A stretch of 44,546 bases of DNA from Pseudomonadota bacterium (GTDB lineage: Bacteria; Pseudomonadota; Gammaproteobacteria; Eutrophobiales; Eutrophobiaceae), in contig JABFGI010000014.1 in the NCBI GenBank assembly GCA_013112535.1, positions 1 to 44,546 on the forward strand, given 5' to 3'. The notes under the pieces were generated by a model that worked only from the letters and a program-made list of their open reading frames with translations, did not search any database and was not told where the DNA came from. Position 1 is the first letter of the stretch. Each line of letters starts with the position of its first letter. Shown one piece after another: positions 1 to 9,022 of this stretch. Both the position numbers and the translations under genes were made by a program.

Positions 1-52
1 GAGCTACAAATTTAATACGTTCATCCATCAGGTTACGCTCTTTCCAGGGCAT
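1..52 (-). CDS. IS481-family transposase, N-terminal fragment (cut by window edge)
   Basis: The 17 visible codons read MPWKERNLMDERIKFVA. This matches the N-terminus usual in IS481-family DDE transposases (MPWKE followed by MDxRxxF). A purine-rich GGGAGAG lies just upstream of the ATG as a ribosome binding site. The helix-turn-helix and rve catalytic domain would lie beyond the left edge, so it is unknown whether the gene is intact. Confidence 0.75.
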   Translation of the reverse strand, partial: MPWKERNLMDERIKFVA

Positions 53-127
53 TTGGTCTCTCCCAAATGCGCAATTGTGTAACCTATGTCTCTGGAATAA
101 ACTGTTACCTATGTATCAGGAAGGACA
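1..127 (-). mobile_element. IS481-family insertion sequence, one end only
   Basis: The left edge enters an insertion sequence read leftward. Its transposase starts at position 52. Outside it lie two imperfect direct copies of ACCTATGT (82-89 and 107-114, period 25), as in the terminal regions of IS481-type elements. Read on the minus strand, the outer end starts TGTCCTTCCTGATACATAGG at about 127; a TGT start is typical of this family. The boundary is inferred, because the other end and any target duplication lie outside the window. Confidence 0.7.
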
Positions 128-225
128 TTCAAAAATTATTGCTTCCAGTCTTTATACTTTCGTTAATTTATAGTTTAATGTTTTACTTTAATATTAGCTC
201 ATTAATATACGATTAAGCTGAAATT

Positions 226-1698
226 ATGGCTATGATGAACAGTAAACTCTGGAAATGGATTTATGTAGCTCTTACGCTGCCTTTGCTTGGATTGTCGCAA
301 AATGTTGCCGCCAGTCTTGAAGGCACATTTACGGGTAGTGCCAATATTACGCTACAGTGTCTAGGTCCTGCTGCTGGCCCCGTAACAGTGACTGGTTCGG
401 CAGTACTGGTTGCTAACGGTACGACAGCGAATATTACGTTGGAAGATTCCGCAGGAGATTATCGTTATTCAGGGACGGGTAGTATTGCCCAGACAGGAAC
501 GAATACGTTTAGTTTTAGTTTTTCCGGGCCTGCTTTGATTAATACTGGAAATAACATTCTTGACGGTGGCTATACATCATTTGTCAATTTAGATGTTAGC
601 TCATCAGATTCAGTGTTAACGAGAATATCTGCAGATAATGTAGAAACATTTCCTCCTACACCAGCTACAAATTGCGCTAATATCAAAATTACAACGGCTA
701 TATCCAGTTTATCCAGCAGTAATGCGACAGTTGTTACTTCTGATAGCCCAGGTAGTACCGTAACAGAATCTGTTTTGTTCAATACCCAAATACAAAATGC
801 TGTTAGCGGAATTTCCAATCGTGTTGTTGGTGCGCTCGCTTCTGTAAATTCACCCACACTACGTCCCTCTTTTTCTGATAATGAATTTAAACTAGAAGGT
901 ATGACCGGACTAAATGCGGGAGAGGGTATCGGGATACCTTATGGAATGTGGGGTAATTATTCCTATACAAACTATGAAAACGATTTAAGTAGTACCGCGT
1001 TTGATGGTAGTAGCCATGGCTTTTTAGGTGGAATAGATTTTGGCATCTTTGAAAACACAGTATTAGGTGTTGCATTTGGTTATGAGTTTGCTGATATCGA
1101 TACTGATTTCAACAGCGGTAATCAAGATACCGACACGTTTGTGATTGCGCCTTATTTTGGTGCGATTTTGAGTGATATGCTCAGTGTTGATTTTAATTTC
1201 GGTTATTCACATGTCGGTTATGATCAGTACCGAACAATAGGTTCTACCCGGGTTACCAGCTCTCCGGAAGCTGATCGCTGGTTTGGCGCATTTAATTTGA
1301 ATGCGATTACATATGAGGGTAATTGGGTTCTTGGAGCGAGAACCGGGATGCTGTACGCAAGTAGTACAATTGAAAGTTTTACAGAAAGTAATGGGACATT
1401 GGTAGCAGAAAACCAGACGAGACTCAGTAGCGTAAACATAGCAGGGGATATCGCTTATATGTATGGCAATTTTGAGCCTTTTCTGAATCTGGTTTATCAG
1501 TATGATTTTCAGTTTCAGGAAGTGATTGCTGCAACAGGGCCGCAACCAGAAAATGATAAAGACGATCTCTTGTTAACAGTGGGTGTACGATACTTTGAGT
1601 CGTCGGGTATCAGCGGGAATATTGAATATAGTAAGCGCATAACACGGGCTGACTACGATGAAGATCGGATTAGTTTAACACTGAGAATCGACTATTAG
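226..1698 (+). CDS. Autotransporter beta-barrel domain outer-membrane protein
   Basis: This 490-residue protein has a signal peptide (residues 1-29, hydrophobic core then NVAAS). A short beta-rich, Ser/Thr/Asn/Gly-rich passenger occupies about 30-190 and contains two Cys (44 and 148). A C-terminal segment of about 260 residues has alternating aromatic and polar strands and ends in an aromatic residue (RIDY). Together these resemble the autotransporter beta-domain (type V secretion). The barrel should sit in the outer membrane; the passenger function is not recognisable. The passenger is far smaller than in classical adhesins. Three Met codons (226, 232, 235) compete as the start and none has a strong Shine-Dalgarno. 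The neighbouring IS end at 127 could affect its promoter. Confidence 0.75.
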   Translation: MAMMNSKLWKWIYVALTLPLLGLSQNVAASLEGTFTGSANITLQCLGPAAGPVTVTGSAVLVANGTTANITLEDSAGDYRYSGTGSIAQTGTNTFSFSFSGPALINTGNNILDGGYTSFVNLDVSSSDSVLTRISADNVETFPPTPATNCANIKITTAISSLSSSNATVVTSDSPGSTVTESVLFNTQIQNAVSGISNRVVGALASVNSPTLRPSFSDNEFKLEGMTGLNAGEGIGIPYGMWGNYSYTNYENDLSSTAFDGSSHGFLGGIDFGIFENTVLGVAFGYEFADIDTDFNSGNQDTDTFVIAPYFGAILSDMLSVDFNFGYSHVGYDQYRTIGSTRVTSSPEADRWFGAFNLNAITYEGNWVLGARTGMLYASSTIESFTESNGTLVAENQTRLSSVNIAGDIAYMYGNFEPFLNLVYQYDFQFQEVIAATGPQPENDKDDLLLTVGVRYFESSGISGNIEYSKRITRADYDEDRISLTLRIDY

Positions 1699-1805
1699 CC
1701 TGACAAATTATTAATTTATGTCTTTAATAAAGGTGACAGAATAATATTAAACATTAGAATAGCGACAAAGCCGGAACATAACTGAAAACAGATGTCTAAA
1801 ATTGT

Positions 1806-2078
1806 ATGACGAATAATAAATTATTTTATAAGCTGGCCATGTTTTTGATGGTTTTATCTCTGTCAGTATCTTCCCCTGTATATTCTGATGAAACTGACAA
1901 ACGGAGTGAGAAGCCTTTAGACGGCGAATTATTGCTACCTGATGATTATAATAAAGCTGAAGAGAAAAAATGTGTGATGGTATGTGATAAGTGGGGGGAA
2001 GACTGTATACTTAACCCAAGAACGGGTAGTAGAAATTGTAGGAGAGTATGCAAATCATTTGCTGAAGAATGTTTTTAA
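1806..2078 (+). CDS. Small secreted protein with duplicated CX3CX6C motif
   Basis: This 90-residue protein has an N-terminal signal sequence (hydrophobic 8-24, likely cleavage near VYS-DE) and an acidic linker. The C-terminal half holds six cysteines at 56, 60, 67, 78, 82 and 89. The spacing C-x3-C-x6-C occurs twice, offset by exactly 22 residues, which suggests an internal duplication forming a disulfide-bonded or metal-binding micro-domain in the periplasm. I do not recognise the family. There is no clear Shine-Dalgarno. A later Met at residue 12 would shorten the signal peptide. It lies 107 bp downstream of the autotransporter on the same strand; co-transcription is possible but unproven. 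Confidence 0.6.
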   Translation: MTNNKLFYKLAMFLMVLSLSVSSPVYSDETDKRSEKPLDGELLLPDDYNKAEEKKCVMVCDKWGEDCILNPRTGSRNCRRVCKSFAEECF

Positions 2079-2226
2079 AAACGTTATTCTTCGCCCACCT
2101 GTTGTATTCAGATTTACTAAACAAACCAGATTATCTGGAGAGTAATTATCCTCTGAAGTATCGTATTAGGAATGGTTTGTGCTATTAAAATTTAAAGAAA
2201 CAGATTGTTTCTTGAGCCAAATATCA

Positions 2227-2312
<86 letters not shown>

Positions 2313-2337
2313 TTTATAATGTCTAAAAATACCTGTT

Positions 2338-2365
2338 TTGTAACAACAATTCGGGTGTTTATAGT
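2338..2365 (+). promoter_or_regulatory. Candidate sigma-70 promoter for tig
   Basis: TTGTAA (2338-2343) and TATAGT (2360-2365) are separated by 16 bp and lie 36 bp before the tig start codon, in the gap after tRNA-Leu. The match is moderate, and read-through from the tRNA gene is an alternative. Confidence 0.4.
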
Positions 2366-2400
2366 ATTGAATTTATTAAATATTTGAGGTTGTTTTTAGG

Positions 2401-3717
2401 ATGCAAGTATCAGTAGAAAGTACCAGCTCACTTGAACGTAAAGTTCGCGTAGAGTTACCTGAAGATCGTATCAGTTCAGAAGTGAGCAATCGTCTTCAAA
2501 ATATGACGAAAACGACAAAAATGCAGGGTTTTCGGCCTGGTAAAGTGCCTTTGAAGGTAATTCAAGGTCGTTACGGTGATCAGGTTCGGAAAGAAGTGGT
2601 TGGTGAATTAGTTCAATCCAGTCTCTATGAAGCAATTAATCAGGAAAGTCTGAAGCCAGCTGGTCAACCCAGAATAGACGAATTAAATGACGAAGCAGGT
2701 CAAGATCTTGCCTATACCGCTATTTTCGAAATTTACCCGGAAGTGACACTCAAACCCATGTCCGAGATCAAGGTAGAAAAATCGGTCTGTGAAGTATCTG
2801 CTGATGATGTTGCTGGCATGATCGAAATGTTACGTAAACAGCGTCGAGAATTAAAACCTGTTGAAAGAGCTGCTAAGGAAGGTGATATCGTCAATATTAA
2901 TTTTGAAGGTTTTCTTGATGGTGTTGCTTTTGAAGGTGGCAAAGCTGAAAACCATGATCTTGAATTAGGTTCAAAAAACTTTATTGAAGGCTTTGAAGAA
3001 GGACTTACTGGTAAATCAGCTGGCGATGAAGTGACGTTAAACCTCAAGTTTCCTGATGAATACGGTAATGAAGAATTAAAAGGAAAGGAGACTGAATTTA
3101 AAGTTAAAGTAAATTTAGTTAACGAAACAGTCTTGCCTGAAATTGATGAAAGTTTTATGGAACAATTTGGCGTGAAAGATGGCAAAGAAGAAACATTTAA
3201 CACCGAAATCAAACGTAATATGGAACGCGAAGTTGAATTGACGCTGCGCCGTCAATTAAAAGAGAAAGTTTTTGAAGCGTTGCGAGAAGCAAATGAAGTT
3301 GAACTTCCTCAAGCATTGGTAGCGAATGAACAGCACCGTGTTAAACATGAACTGGAAGATAGACTTAAGCAACAAGGTATGGATGCCGGTGCTATTGGTA
3401 ATGCAGATAATGGATTGTTTACCGAACAGGCAGAAAAACGTGTTTCACTACAATTAATTGTTGGTGAAATCATCAAGCAGAATGAATTGAAAGCTGATCC
3501 GGCGAAAGTCAGGGAAATGATAGAACAGGCAGCATCGGGCTATGAAGACCCTAATGCAGTGGTAAACTGGTATTACTCAGATCAAAAAAATCTGGCTGAA
3601 GTTGAATCCCTGGCTTTGGAAGATGGTGTTGTAGATTGGGTATTGGAGCATGTGAGTGTTACAGACAAAGCATGCACGTTTGACGAAATAATGAATAAAG
3701 GGCAGACTGCGGTCTAA
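2401..3717 (+). CDS. tig: Trigger factor (ribosome-associated chaperone and peptidyl-prolyl isomerase)
   Basis: This 438-residue protein has the normal trigger factor length and layout. The N-terminal ribosome-docking domain carries the loop GFRPGKVP at 43-50 (E. coli GFRKGKVP) that contacts protein L23. The FKBP-like isomerase domain (about 160-245) has the GDIVNINFEGFLDG and FEEGLTG stretches. A helical C-terminal substrate-cradling domain follows. It binds nascent chains at the exit tunnel in the cytosol. It heads the tig-clpP-clpX-lon-hupB order conserved in gammaproteobacteria. The Shine-Dalgarno is weak (TTTTAGG next to the ATG). Confidence 0.97.
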   Translation: MQVSVESTSSLERKVRVELPEDRISSEVSNRLQNMTKTTKMQGFRPGKVPLKVIQGRYGDQVRKEVVGELVQSSLYEAINQESLKPAGQPRIDELNDEAGQDLAYTAIFEIYPEVTLKPMSEIKVEKSVCEVSADDVAGMIEMLRKQRRELKPVERAAKEGDIVNINFEGFLDGVAFEGGKAENHDLELGSKNFIEGFEEGLTGKSAGDEVTLNLKFPDEYGNEELKGKETEFKVKVNLVNETVLPEIDESFMEQFGVKDGKEETFNTEIKRNMEREVELTLRRQLKEKVFEALREANEVELPQALVANEQHRVKHELEDRLKQQGMDAGAIGNADNGLFTEQAEKRVSLQLIVGEIIKQNELKADPAKVREMIEQAASGYEDPNAVVNWYYSDQKNLAEVESLALEDGVVDWVLEHVSVTDKACTFDEIMNKGQTAV

Positions 3718-3744
3718 AGTTATCGCAGCAATTGTCCGATATGG

Positions 3745-4404
3745 ATGACTATGAATAACATTGAAACTCAAGCACTTAATTTAGTGCCAATCGTCGTTGA
3801 ACAGACATCGAGGGGTGAAAGATCCTATGATATCTATTCTCGACTTCTTAAAGAACGCATTATCTTCCTGGTTGGACCGGTAGAAGACAATGTCGCAAAC
3901 GTCATTGTTGCACAACTACTTTTCCTTGAATCAGAAAACCCTGATAAAGATATCCATTTTTATATTAATTCTCCCGGCGGCTCAGTCACGGCGGGTTTAG
4001 GGATTTACGATACCATGCAGTTTATTAAACCTAACGTGAGCACCATGTGTGTGGGTCAAGCTGCCAGCATGGGCGCGCTTTTGCTTGCTGGAGGCGCTAA
4101 AGGGAAACGTTATAGCCTGCCTCACTCTCGTGTCATGATTCATCAGCCGTTGGGCGGTTTTCAGGGACAAGCCAGTGATATCGATATTCATGCAAAAGAA
4201 ATTTTGTATATTCGTGAACGTTTGAACCATATTTTGGCTGGACATACTGGACAATCGTTAGAAACGATCCAAAATGATACAGAACGTGATAATTTTATGA
4301 GTGCAGATGCTGCGAAAGAATACGGTTTGATTGATAATGTACTGAATGAAAGAGCGAATTCTCCGCAAGATGGTGTAGATGAAGCTGAAACTGAATCAGA
4401 GTAA
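3745..4404 (+). CDS. clpP: ATP-dependent Clp protease proteolytic subunit
   Basis: This 219-residue serine protease forms the tetradecameric chamber that degrades substrates fed by ClpX or ClpA. The catalytic triad is visible as Ser108 (GQAASMGA), His133 (MIHQP) and Asp182 (TERDNF), with the same spacings as E. coli 97/122/171 in mature numbering. The N-terminal stretch before LVPIVVEQT is the usual processed propeptide. The C-terminal tail (201-219) is acidic. It lies 27 bp after tig and 36 bp before clpX, consistent with one operon. The start could be Met1 or Met3; the effect is trivial because the propeptide is removed. Confidence 0.97.
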   Translation: MTMNNIETQALNLVPIVVEQTSRGERSYDIYSRLLKERIIFLVGPVEDNVANVIVAQLLFLESENPDKDIHFYINSPGGSVTAGLGIYDTMQFIKPNVSTMCVGQAASMGALLLAGGAKGKRYSLPHSRVMIHQPLGGFQGQASDIDIHAKEILYIRERLNHILAGHTGQSLETIQNDTERDNFMSADAAKEYGLIDNVLNERANSPQDGVDEAETESE

Positions 4405-4440
4405 ATATGTCCGATTGTATAATACTGTCAGGAGTAACAA

Positions 4441-5721
4441 ATGACTGATAACAAAGAGGGTAAAGGCGGCGATGGAGATCGCTTATTGTATTGTTCCTTC
4501 TGCGGAAAGAGCCAACATGAAGTCAGAAAACTGATTGCAGGTCCATCTGTTTTTATCTGCGATGAATGTGTCGAGTTATGTAATGATATTATTCGTGAAG
4601 AAATTCAGGAAAAATCGGTTACAGGCGTTGGTACTGCTCTTCCTACGCCCCACGAAATAAACCAGATTTTAAACGAGTATGTGATTGGTCAGGATAGAGC
4701 CAAAAAGATTCTTTCTGTTGCGGTATACAATCATTACAAACGTCTTGAACAAGGCATTAAAAAATCGGATGTCGAGCTTTCTAAAAGTAACGTTTTATTA
4801 ATAGGTCCAACGGGTAGTGGTAAAACCTTATTAGCGGAAACGATGGCGCGTTTACTTAATGTGCCTTTTACTATCGCTGATGCGACAACCCTGACGGAAG
4901 CAGGTTATGTTGGTGAAGATGTTGAGAACATCATTCAAAAATTATTGCAGAAATGTGATTACGATGTTGATAAAGCGCAAACCGGTATTGTTTATATCGA
5001 TGAAATTGACAAGATTTCACGTAAATCAGACAACCCTTCGATTACCCGTGATGTTTCCGGTGAAGGTGTACAACAAGCATTGTTGAAATTGATTGAAGGT
5101 ACGGTTGCCTCTGTACCTCCGCAAGGTGGACGCAAGCATCCTCAACAGGAATTTTTGCAGGTCAATACAGCCAATATTTTATTTATTTGTGGTGGTGCTT
5201 TTGCCGGTCTGGATCGCATTATTCGCGAACGTTCTGAAAAAGGTGGAATTGGATTTTCAGCCGAGGTTAAGGGTAAGGATGACAAGAAGAGCGTTAGTGA
5301 AGTCATTCATACTGTTGAACCGGAAGATCTAATAAAATATGGTTTGATTCCTGAGTTTGTTGGCCGTTTGCCGGTTGCAGCTACCTTGTCTGAACTTGAT
5401 GAAGAACAGTTACTACAAATTTTACTTGAACCAAAGAATGCCATTACCAAGCAATATACCCGACTATTTGACATGGAAGGTTGTGATTTAGAATTCCGTG
5501 ATGATGCATTACGTGCTGTTGCCAGAAAATCAATGGAACGTAAAACAGGTGCTCGCGGCTTGCGTTCAATCATGGAAAATGTCTTGTTGGATACGATGTA
5601 TGATTTACCTTCAATGGATAATGTTACCAAAGTCGTTATTGACGAAGGTGTCATAAATGGTGAGTCTGAACCTTTGATGATTTATGAGGGTTCTGAGATG
5701 TCGAAGGTAGCATCTGAATAA
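4441..5721 (+). CDS. clpX: Clp protease ATP-binding subunit ClpX
   Basis: This 426-residue AAA+ unfoldase delivers ssrA-tagged and other substrates to ClpP. The N-terminal zinc-binding domain has cysteines 18, 21, 40 and 43. Walker A is GPTGSGKT (122-129) and Walker B ends YIDEID (185-190). The IGF loop that docks onto ClpP is at 270-272. Length and domain order match the family. A good Shine-Dalgarno (AGGAG) precedes the ATG. It follows clpP directly and ends 166 bp before lon, where a separate promoter is likely. Confidence 0.97.
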   Translation: MTDNKEGKGGDGDRLLYCSFCGKSQHEVRKLIAGPSVFICDECVELCNDIIREEIQEKSVTGVGTALPTPHEINQILNEYVIGQDRAKKILSVAVYNHYKRLEQGIKKSDVELSKSNVLLIGPTGSGKTLLAETMARLLNVPFTIADATTLTEAGYVGEDVENIIQKLLQKCDYDVDKAQTGIVYIDEIDKISRKSDNPSITRDVSGEGVQQALLKLIEGTVASVPPQGGRKHPQQEFLQVNTANILFICGGAFAGLDRIIRERSEKGGIGFSAEVKGKDDKKSVSEVIHTVEPEDLIKYGLIPEFVGRLPVAATLSELDEEQLLQILLEPKNAITKQYTRLFDMEGCDLEFRDDALRAVARKSMERKTGARGLRSIMENVLLDTMYDLPSMDNVTKVVIDEGVINGESEPLMIYEGSEMSKVASE

Positions 5722-5809
5722 CAATTCGATTTTTCCTGCCTATTAATGCATTTGTTGTGCGATTTGTGCGCCGCAATAAATTTGTGTTTAGCAATATTAT
5801 AGATATGTG

Positions 5810-5838
5810 CTTGAAAACAGATAATTAAGTCACAATAT
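5810..5838 (+). promoter_or_regulatory. Candidate heat-shock (sigma-32 type) promoter for lon
   Basis: CTTGAA (5810-5815), a 15-bp spacer and CACAATAT (5831-5838) resemble the sigma-32 consensus CTTGAA-N13-15-CCCCATNT. The -35 is perfect; the -10 matches at five of seven defined bases. It lies in the clpX-lon gap with a leader of about 40 nt. lon is a classic heat-shock gene, so placement is sensible. The -10 is imperfect and the region is AT-rich, so confidence is limited. Confidence 0.4.
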
Positions 5839-5887
5839 CAATAACAAGATATACTAAACATACTAAAAGATTATATAAAAGGTTCTT

Positions 5888-8296
5888 ATGACAAAAGAAA
5901 CTGAAGCACTTCCTGTGTTACCTCTACGCGATGTTGTTGTTTATCCACATATGGTTATCCCTCTGTTTGTCGGACGTGAAAAGTCAATTAAAGCATTGGA
6001 TAAAGCGATGGAAGGTAATAAACAAATTTTACTTGTTGCCCAGAAAAGTGCTGCAGAAGATGATCCGGGGCAGGATGAAACCTATGACATAGGAACATTG
6101 GCGAATATTCTCCAGTTATTAAAATTACCTGATGGCACAATTAAAGTGTTAGTCGAAGGGACTGCCAGGGCAAGCATAAAAGATTATAAGGAAGTTGAAG
6201 GAATGTTTGTTGCTGATGTTGAGCTACTTGAAGCTATTGTTGTAGATGAGCAGGAAATGGACGTGCATGCGCGTTCAGCCATGAACCAGTTTGAACAATA
6301 TGTAAAATTAAATAAGAAAGTTCCTCCAGAAATAATTTCTTCACTGGCAAGTATTGATGATGCAAGTCGCCTTGCCGATACCATAGCGGCACATATGTCG
6401 ATCAAGATTGATGAAAAACAACACGTTCTTGAAATTATCGATATCAAAGAACGCCTCGAGCATCTTATTCATTTGATGGAGTCTGAAATTGATTTATTGC
6501 AAGTCGAAAAGCGGATCCGCGGCAGAGTTAAATCTCAAATGGAAAAGAGTCAGCGTGAGTATTATTTGAATGAGCAGATGAAAGCGATTCAGAAGGAATT
6601 AGGCGAGATGGATGATGTTCCTAATGAAATAGATGAGTTAGCTGAGAAAATTGAAAAGGCAGGGATGCATAAAGAAGCAAAAGAAAAGGCCGAATCAGAA
6701 TTAAATAAACTCAGAATGATGTCGCCGATGTCTGCTGAAGCTACGGTAGTTCGTAATTATGTCGATTGGCTGGTTGGTGTTCCCTGGAAAAAACGCAGTA
6801 AAGTTTCGCAGGATATTATAAAAGCAGAAGAAGTTCTGGAAGAAGATCACTATGGTCTTGAAAAAGTGAAAGAACGTATTCTTGAATATTTAGCGGTACA
6901 ACAACGCGTTAAGAAAATGAAAGGCCCTATATTATGTCTGGTCGGTCCACCAGGTGTGGGTAAAACATCATTAGGTCGTTCGATAGCGAGGGCAACAAAT
7001 CGAAAATTTGTTCGTATGTCATTGGGTGGTGTGCGTGATGAGGCAGAAATACGTGGACACCGCCGAACCTACATCGGTTCTATGCCAGGTAAAATTGTAC
7101 AGGGCATGTCAAAAGTAGGTAAAAAAAATCCGTTATTTTTGTTAGACGAAATAGATAAGATGGCTATGGATTCTCGAGGCGATCCAGCTTCTGCATTGTT
7201 GGAAGTGCTTGATCCGGAACAAAATAGTGCATTTAATGATCACTATCTGGAAGTGGATTATGACTTATCAGAAGTGATGTTTGTTACCACGGCTAATAGT
7301 TTAAATATTCCCGGGCCGTTATTAGATCGAATGGAAATTATTCGCTTAGCCGGTTATACCGAGGATGAAAAGATCAATATTGCGCAGCGTTATCTTGTGC
7401 CAAAGCAGTATGAACGAAACGGTTTAAAAGAAGGTGAAGTAGTAATCAGGGAAAGTACTATTCGCGATATTATTCGCTATTACACACGTGAAGCAGGAGT
7501 GCGTAGTCTTGAGCGCGAAATCGCAAATATATGCAGAAAAATTGTTAAACAGATTTTGTTAAAACCAACAGATAAAACTGTGACAGTTACACAGAAGAAG
7601 TTGGAGTCTTTATTGGGTGTGAAACGTTTTCGATATGGTCGAGCAGAAGAAGAAGATCGTATTGGTCAGGTTACCGGACTTGCCTGGACTGAAGTGGGCG
7701 GTGAATTACTGACGATAGAAGCCGCGATGGTAGATGGCAAAGGTAAAATTACCCGAACCGGTAAACTGGGTGAAGTTATGCAAGAATCAATTGAGGCAGC
7801 AATGACAGTTGTTCGTAGTCGTAGTGATATTCTTGGGATCGATCCTGAGTTTTATAAAGAGCATGATTTTCATATCCATGTTCCAGAAGGTGCCACACCG
7901 AAAGATGGTCCCAGTGCTGGTGTAGGGATGTGCACAGCACTTGTTTCTGCGTTATGTAAAATTCCGGTTAAATCTTCAGTAGCGATGACAGGCGAAATTA
8001 CACTTCGAGGTGAAGTGTTGCCTATCGGTGGATTAAAAGAGAAATTGCTTGCTGCTTTAAGAGGTGGAATCGAAACAGTATTAATACCTTACGAAAATGA
8101 TCGAGAATTAGTCGAGATACCAAAAAATATAAAACAAAATCTTGATATTCGTCCCGTCAGATGGATTGATGAAGTGCTAGACGTAGCATTAGAGAAAATG
8201 CCAAAGCCAAGTACAAAAAGCCGATCAAAATCTGATATAGTCAAGTCAGAAGAAGTGATAGGAAAGGGGAAAAACGATTTAATTCGACCTCACTAA
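5888..8296 (+). CDS. lon: ATP-dependent protease Lon (La)
   Basis: This 802-residue cytosolic homo-oligomeric protease degrades misfolded and regulatory proteins. The N-terminal LON substrate-binding domain starts [16 protein letters not shown] coiled-coil linker follows, then an AAA+ module with Walker A GPPGVGKT (353-360) and Walker B FLLDEIDK. The C-terminal protease domain has the catalytic dyad Ser676 (DGPSAG) and Lys719 ([10 protein letters not shown]), the same 43-residue spacing as E. coli 679/722. A polar Lys/Ser-rich tail of about 30 residues (770-802) closes it. It sits between clpX and hupB, the usual place. A likely heat-shock promoter lies upstream. Confidence 0.98.
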   Translation: MTKETEALPVLPLRDVVVYPHMVIPLFVGREKSIKALDKAMEGNKQILLVAQKSAAEDDPGQDETYDIGTLANILQLLKLPDGTIKVLVEGTARASIKDYKEVEGMFVADVELLEAIVVDEQEMDVHARSAMNQFEQYVKLNKKVPPEIISSLASIDDASRLADTIAAHMSIKIDEKQHVLEIIDIKERLEHLIHLMESEIDLLQVEKRIRGRVKSQMEKSQREYYLNEQMKAIQKELGEMDDVPNEIDELAEKIEKAGMHKEAKEKAESELNKLRMMSPMSAEATVVRNYVDWLVGVPWKKRSKVSQDIIKAEEVLEEDHYGLEKVKERILEYLAVQQRVKKMKGPILCLVGPPGVGKTSLGRSIARATNRKFVRMSLGGVRDEAEIRGHRRTYIGSMPGKIVQGMSKVGKKNPLFLLDEIDKMAMDSRGDPASALLEVLDPEQNSAFNDHYLEVDYDLSEVMFVTTANSLNIPGPLLDRMEIIRLAGYTEDEKINIAQRYLVPKQYERNGLKEGEVVIRESTIRDIIRYYTREAGVRSLEREIANICRKIVKQILLKPTDKTVTVTQKKLESLLGVKRFRYGRAEEEDRIGQVTGLAWTEVGGELLTIEAAMVDGKGKITRTGKLGEVMQESIEAAMTVVRSRSDILGIDPEFYKEHDFHIHVPEGATPKDGPSAGVGMCTALVSALCKIPVKSSVAMTGEITLRGEVLPIGGLKEKLLAALRGGIETVLIPYENDRELVEIPKNIKQNLDIRPVRWIDEVLDVALEKMPKPSTKSRSKSDIVKSEEVIGKGKNDLIRPH

Positions 8297-8325
8297 TATA
8301 TTTTCAGTCAGTTTGAAACCATTGC

Positions 8326-8354
8326 TTGACGGGCATTTCAGCTCTTGGTATAAA
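8326..8354 (+). promoter_or_regulatory. Sigma-70 promoter for hupB
   Basis: TTGACG (8326-8331) and TATAAA (8349-8354) are separated by the optimal 17 bp, five of six matches each to the consensus. The start point would be near 8361, giving hupB a leader of about 110 nt that contains a hairpin. Confidence 0.7.
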
Positions 8355-8391
8355 TCATCCGCTAATAGATGCGGGTCATAAAACATAACTA

Positions 8392-8444
8392 CCTCAACAG
8401 TTCAGCATATAAGATATATCAAATTGTTTTAACTGTTCTTGAGG
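8392..8444 (+). other. Hairpin in the hupB 5' leader
   Basis: CCTCAACAGTT (8392-8402) can pair with AACTGTTCTTGAGG (8431-8444) as an 11-bp stem with a two-base CT bulge on the right arm and a 28-nt AT-rich loop. It ends 28 nt before the hupB ATG. No U-tract follows, so it is not an ordinary terminator. A role in mRNA stability or translation is inference only. Confidence 0.5.
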
Positions 8445-8472
8445 AAATTTATAAACAAGGGGAATTATTATT

Positions 8473-8745
8473 ATGAATAAAGCTGAACTTATCGATGCTG
8501 TTGCAGATTCTGCTGATCTTTCAAAAGCTGCTGCAGGTAGAGCATTGGATGCAGCAATTGAAGCGATAACAAAAGCTCTCAAAAAGGGAGATACCGTTAC
8601 TTTAGTTGGTTTTGGAACATTCTCAGTTCGTAAGCGTGCAGCACGTACTGGTCGTAATCCTAGAACAGGAGAAGCAATTAAAATTAAAGCTTCAAAAGTT
8701 CCTGGTTTTAAAGCTGGAAAAGCTCTCAAGGATGCCATAAACTAG
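8473..8745 (+). CDS. hupB: DNA-binding protein HU (beta type)
   Basis: This 90-residue protein has standard HU length. It starts [12 protein letters not shown], has the core [21 protein letters not shown], the Pro-tipped DNA-intercalating arm (RNPRTGE) and ends [16 protein letters not shown]. It bends and compacts DNA in the nucleoid as a dimer. The Shine-Dalgarno AAGGGGAA lies about nine bases before the ATG. It is transcribed from its own strong promoter after lon and followed closely by two tRNA genes; the next terminator is at 8957, so hupB and the tRNAs may share transcripts. Confidence 0.97.
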   Translation: MNKAELIDAVADSADLSKAAAGRALDAAIEAITKALKKGDTVTLVGFGTFSVRKRAARTGRNPRTGEAIKIKASKVPGFKAGKALKDAIN

Positions 8746-8755
8746 CGCGCCCTTG

Positions 8756-8831
8756 GGGTGCTTAGCTCAGTTGGTAGAGCGTCGCCTTTACACGGCGTAG
8801 GTCGGGGGTTCGAATCCCTCAGCACCCACCA
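8756..8831 (+). tRNA. tRNA-Val (anticodon UAC)
   Basis: Acceptor GGGTGCT pairs with AGCACCC, and A-CCA is encoded. The D-arm is GCTC/GAGC. The anticodon loop TTTACAC gives UAC, held by CGCC/GGCG with a T-T mismatch at the top of that stem. The T-arm contains GGTTCGAATCC. It starts 10 bp after hupB. Confidence 0.96.
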
Positions 8832-8869
8832 AGTTTAAAAATTAGTACTAAGAACACAGAACACACTCC

Positions 8870-8946
8870 GGAGTGGTAGTTCAGTTGGTTAGAATACCGG
8901 CCTGTCACGCCGGGGGTCGCGGGTTCGAGTCCCGTCCACTCCGCCA
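8870..8946 (+). tRNA. tRNA-Asp (anticodon GUC)
   Basis: Acceptor GGAGTGG pairs with CCACTCC, followed by discriminator G and encoded CCA. The anticodon loop CTGTCAC inside CCGGC/GCCGG gives GUC. The T-arm CGGG-TTCGAGT-CCCG is intact. It lies 38 bp after tRNA-Val and just ahead of a strong terminator. Confidence 0.97.
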
Positions 8947-8956
8947 ACATATTTTT

Positions 8957-8990
8957 CGGGTGTATCATCTTAAAGTGATACACCCGTTTT
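8957..8990 (+). terminator. Rho-independent terminator after the tRNA-Val/tRNA-Asp pair
   Basis: A perfect 11-bp stem, CGGGTGTATCA (8957-8967) with TGATACACCCG (8976-8986), has an 8-nt loop and is followed by TTTTAATTT. It ends the hupB/tRNA transcript and isolates ppiD. Confidence 0.9.
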
Positions 8991-9022
8991 AATTTCAAAC
9001 GATATAAAAAGTTGAGTATGTC

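Noticed and set aside
1207..1545. 112-residue minus-strand open frame inside the autotransporter gene
   Set aside because: Antisense to the barrel domain, no ribosome binding site, no family resemblance.
2195..2213. Perfect 8-bp inverted repeat AAGAAACA/TGTTTCTT before tRNA-Leu as a terminator
   Set aside because: Weak AT-rich stem, 3-nt loop and no following T-run; probably chance.
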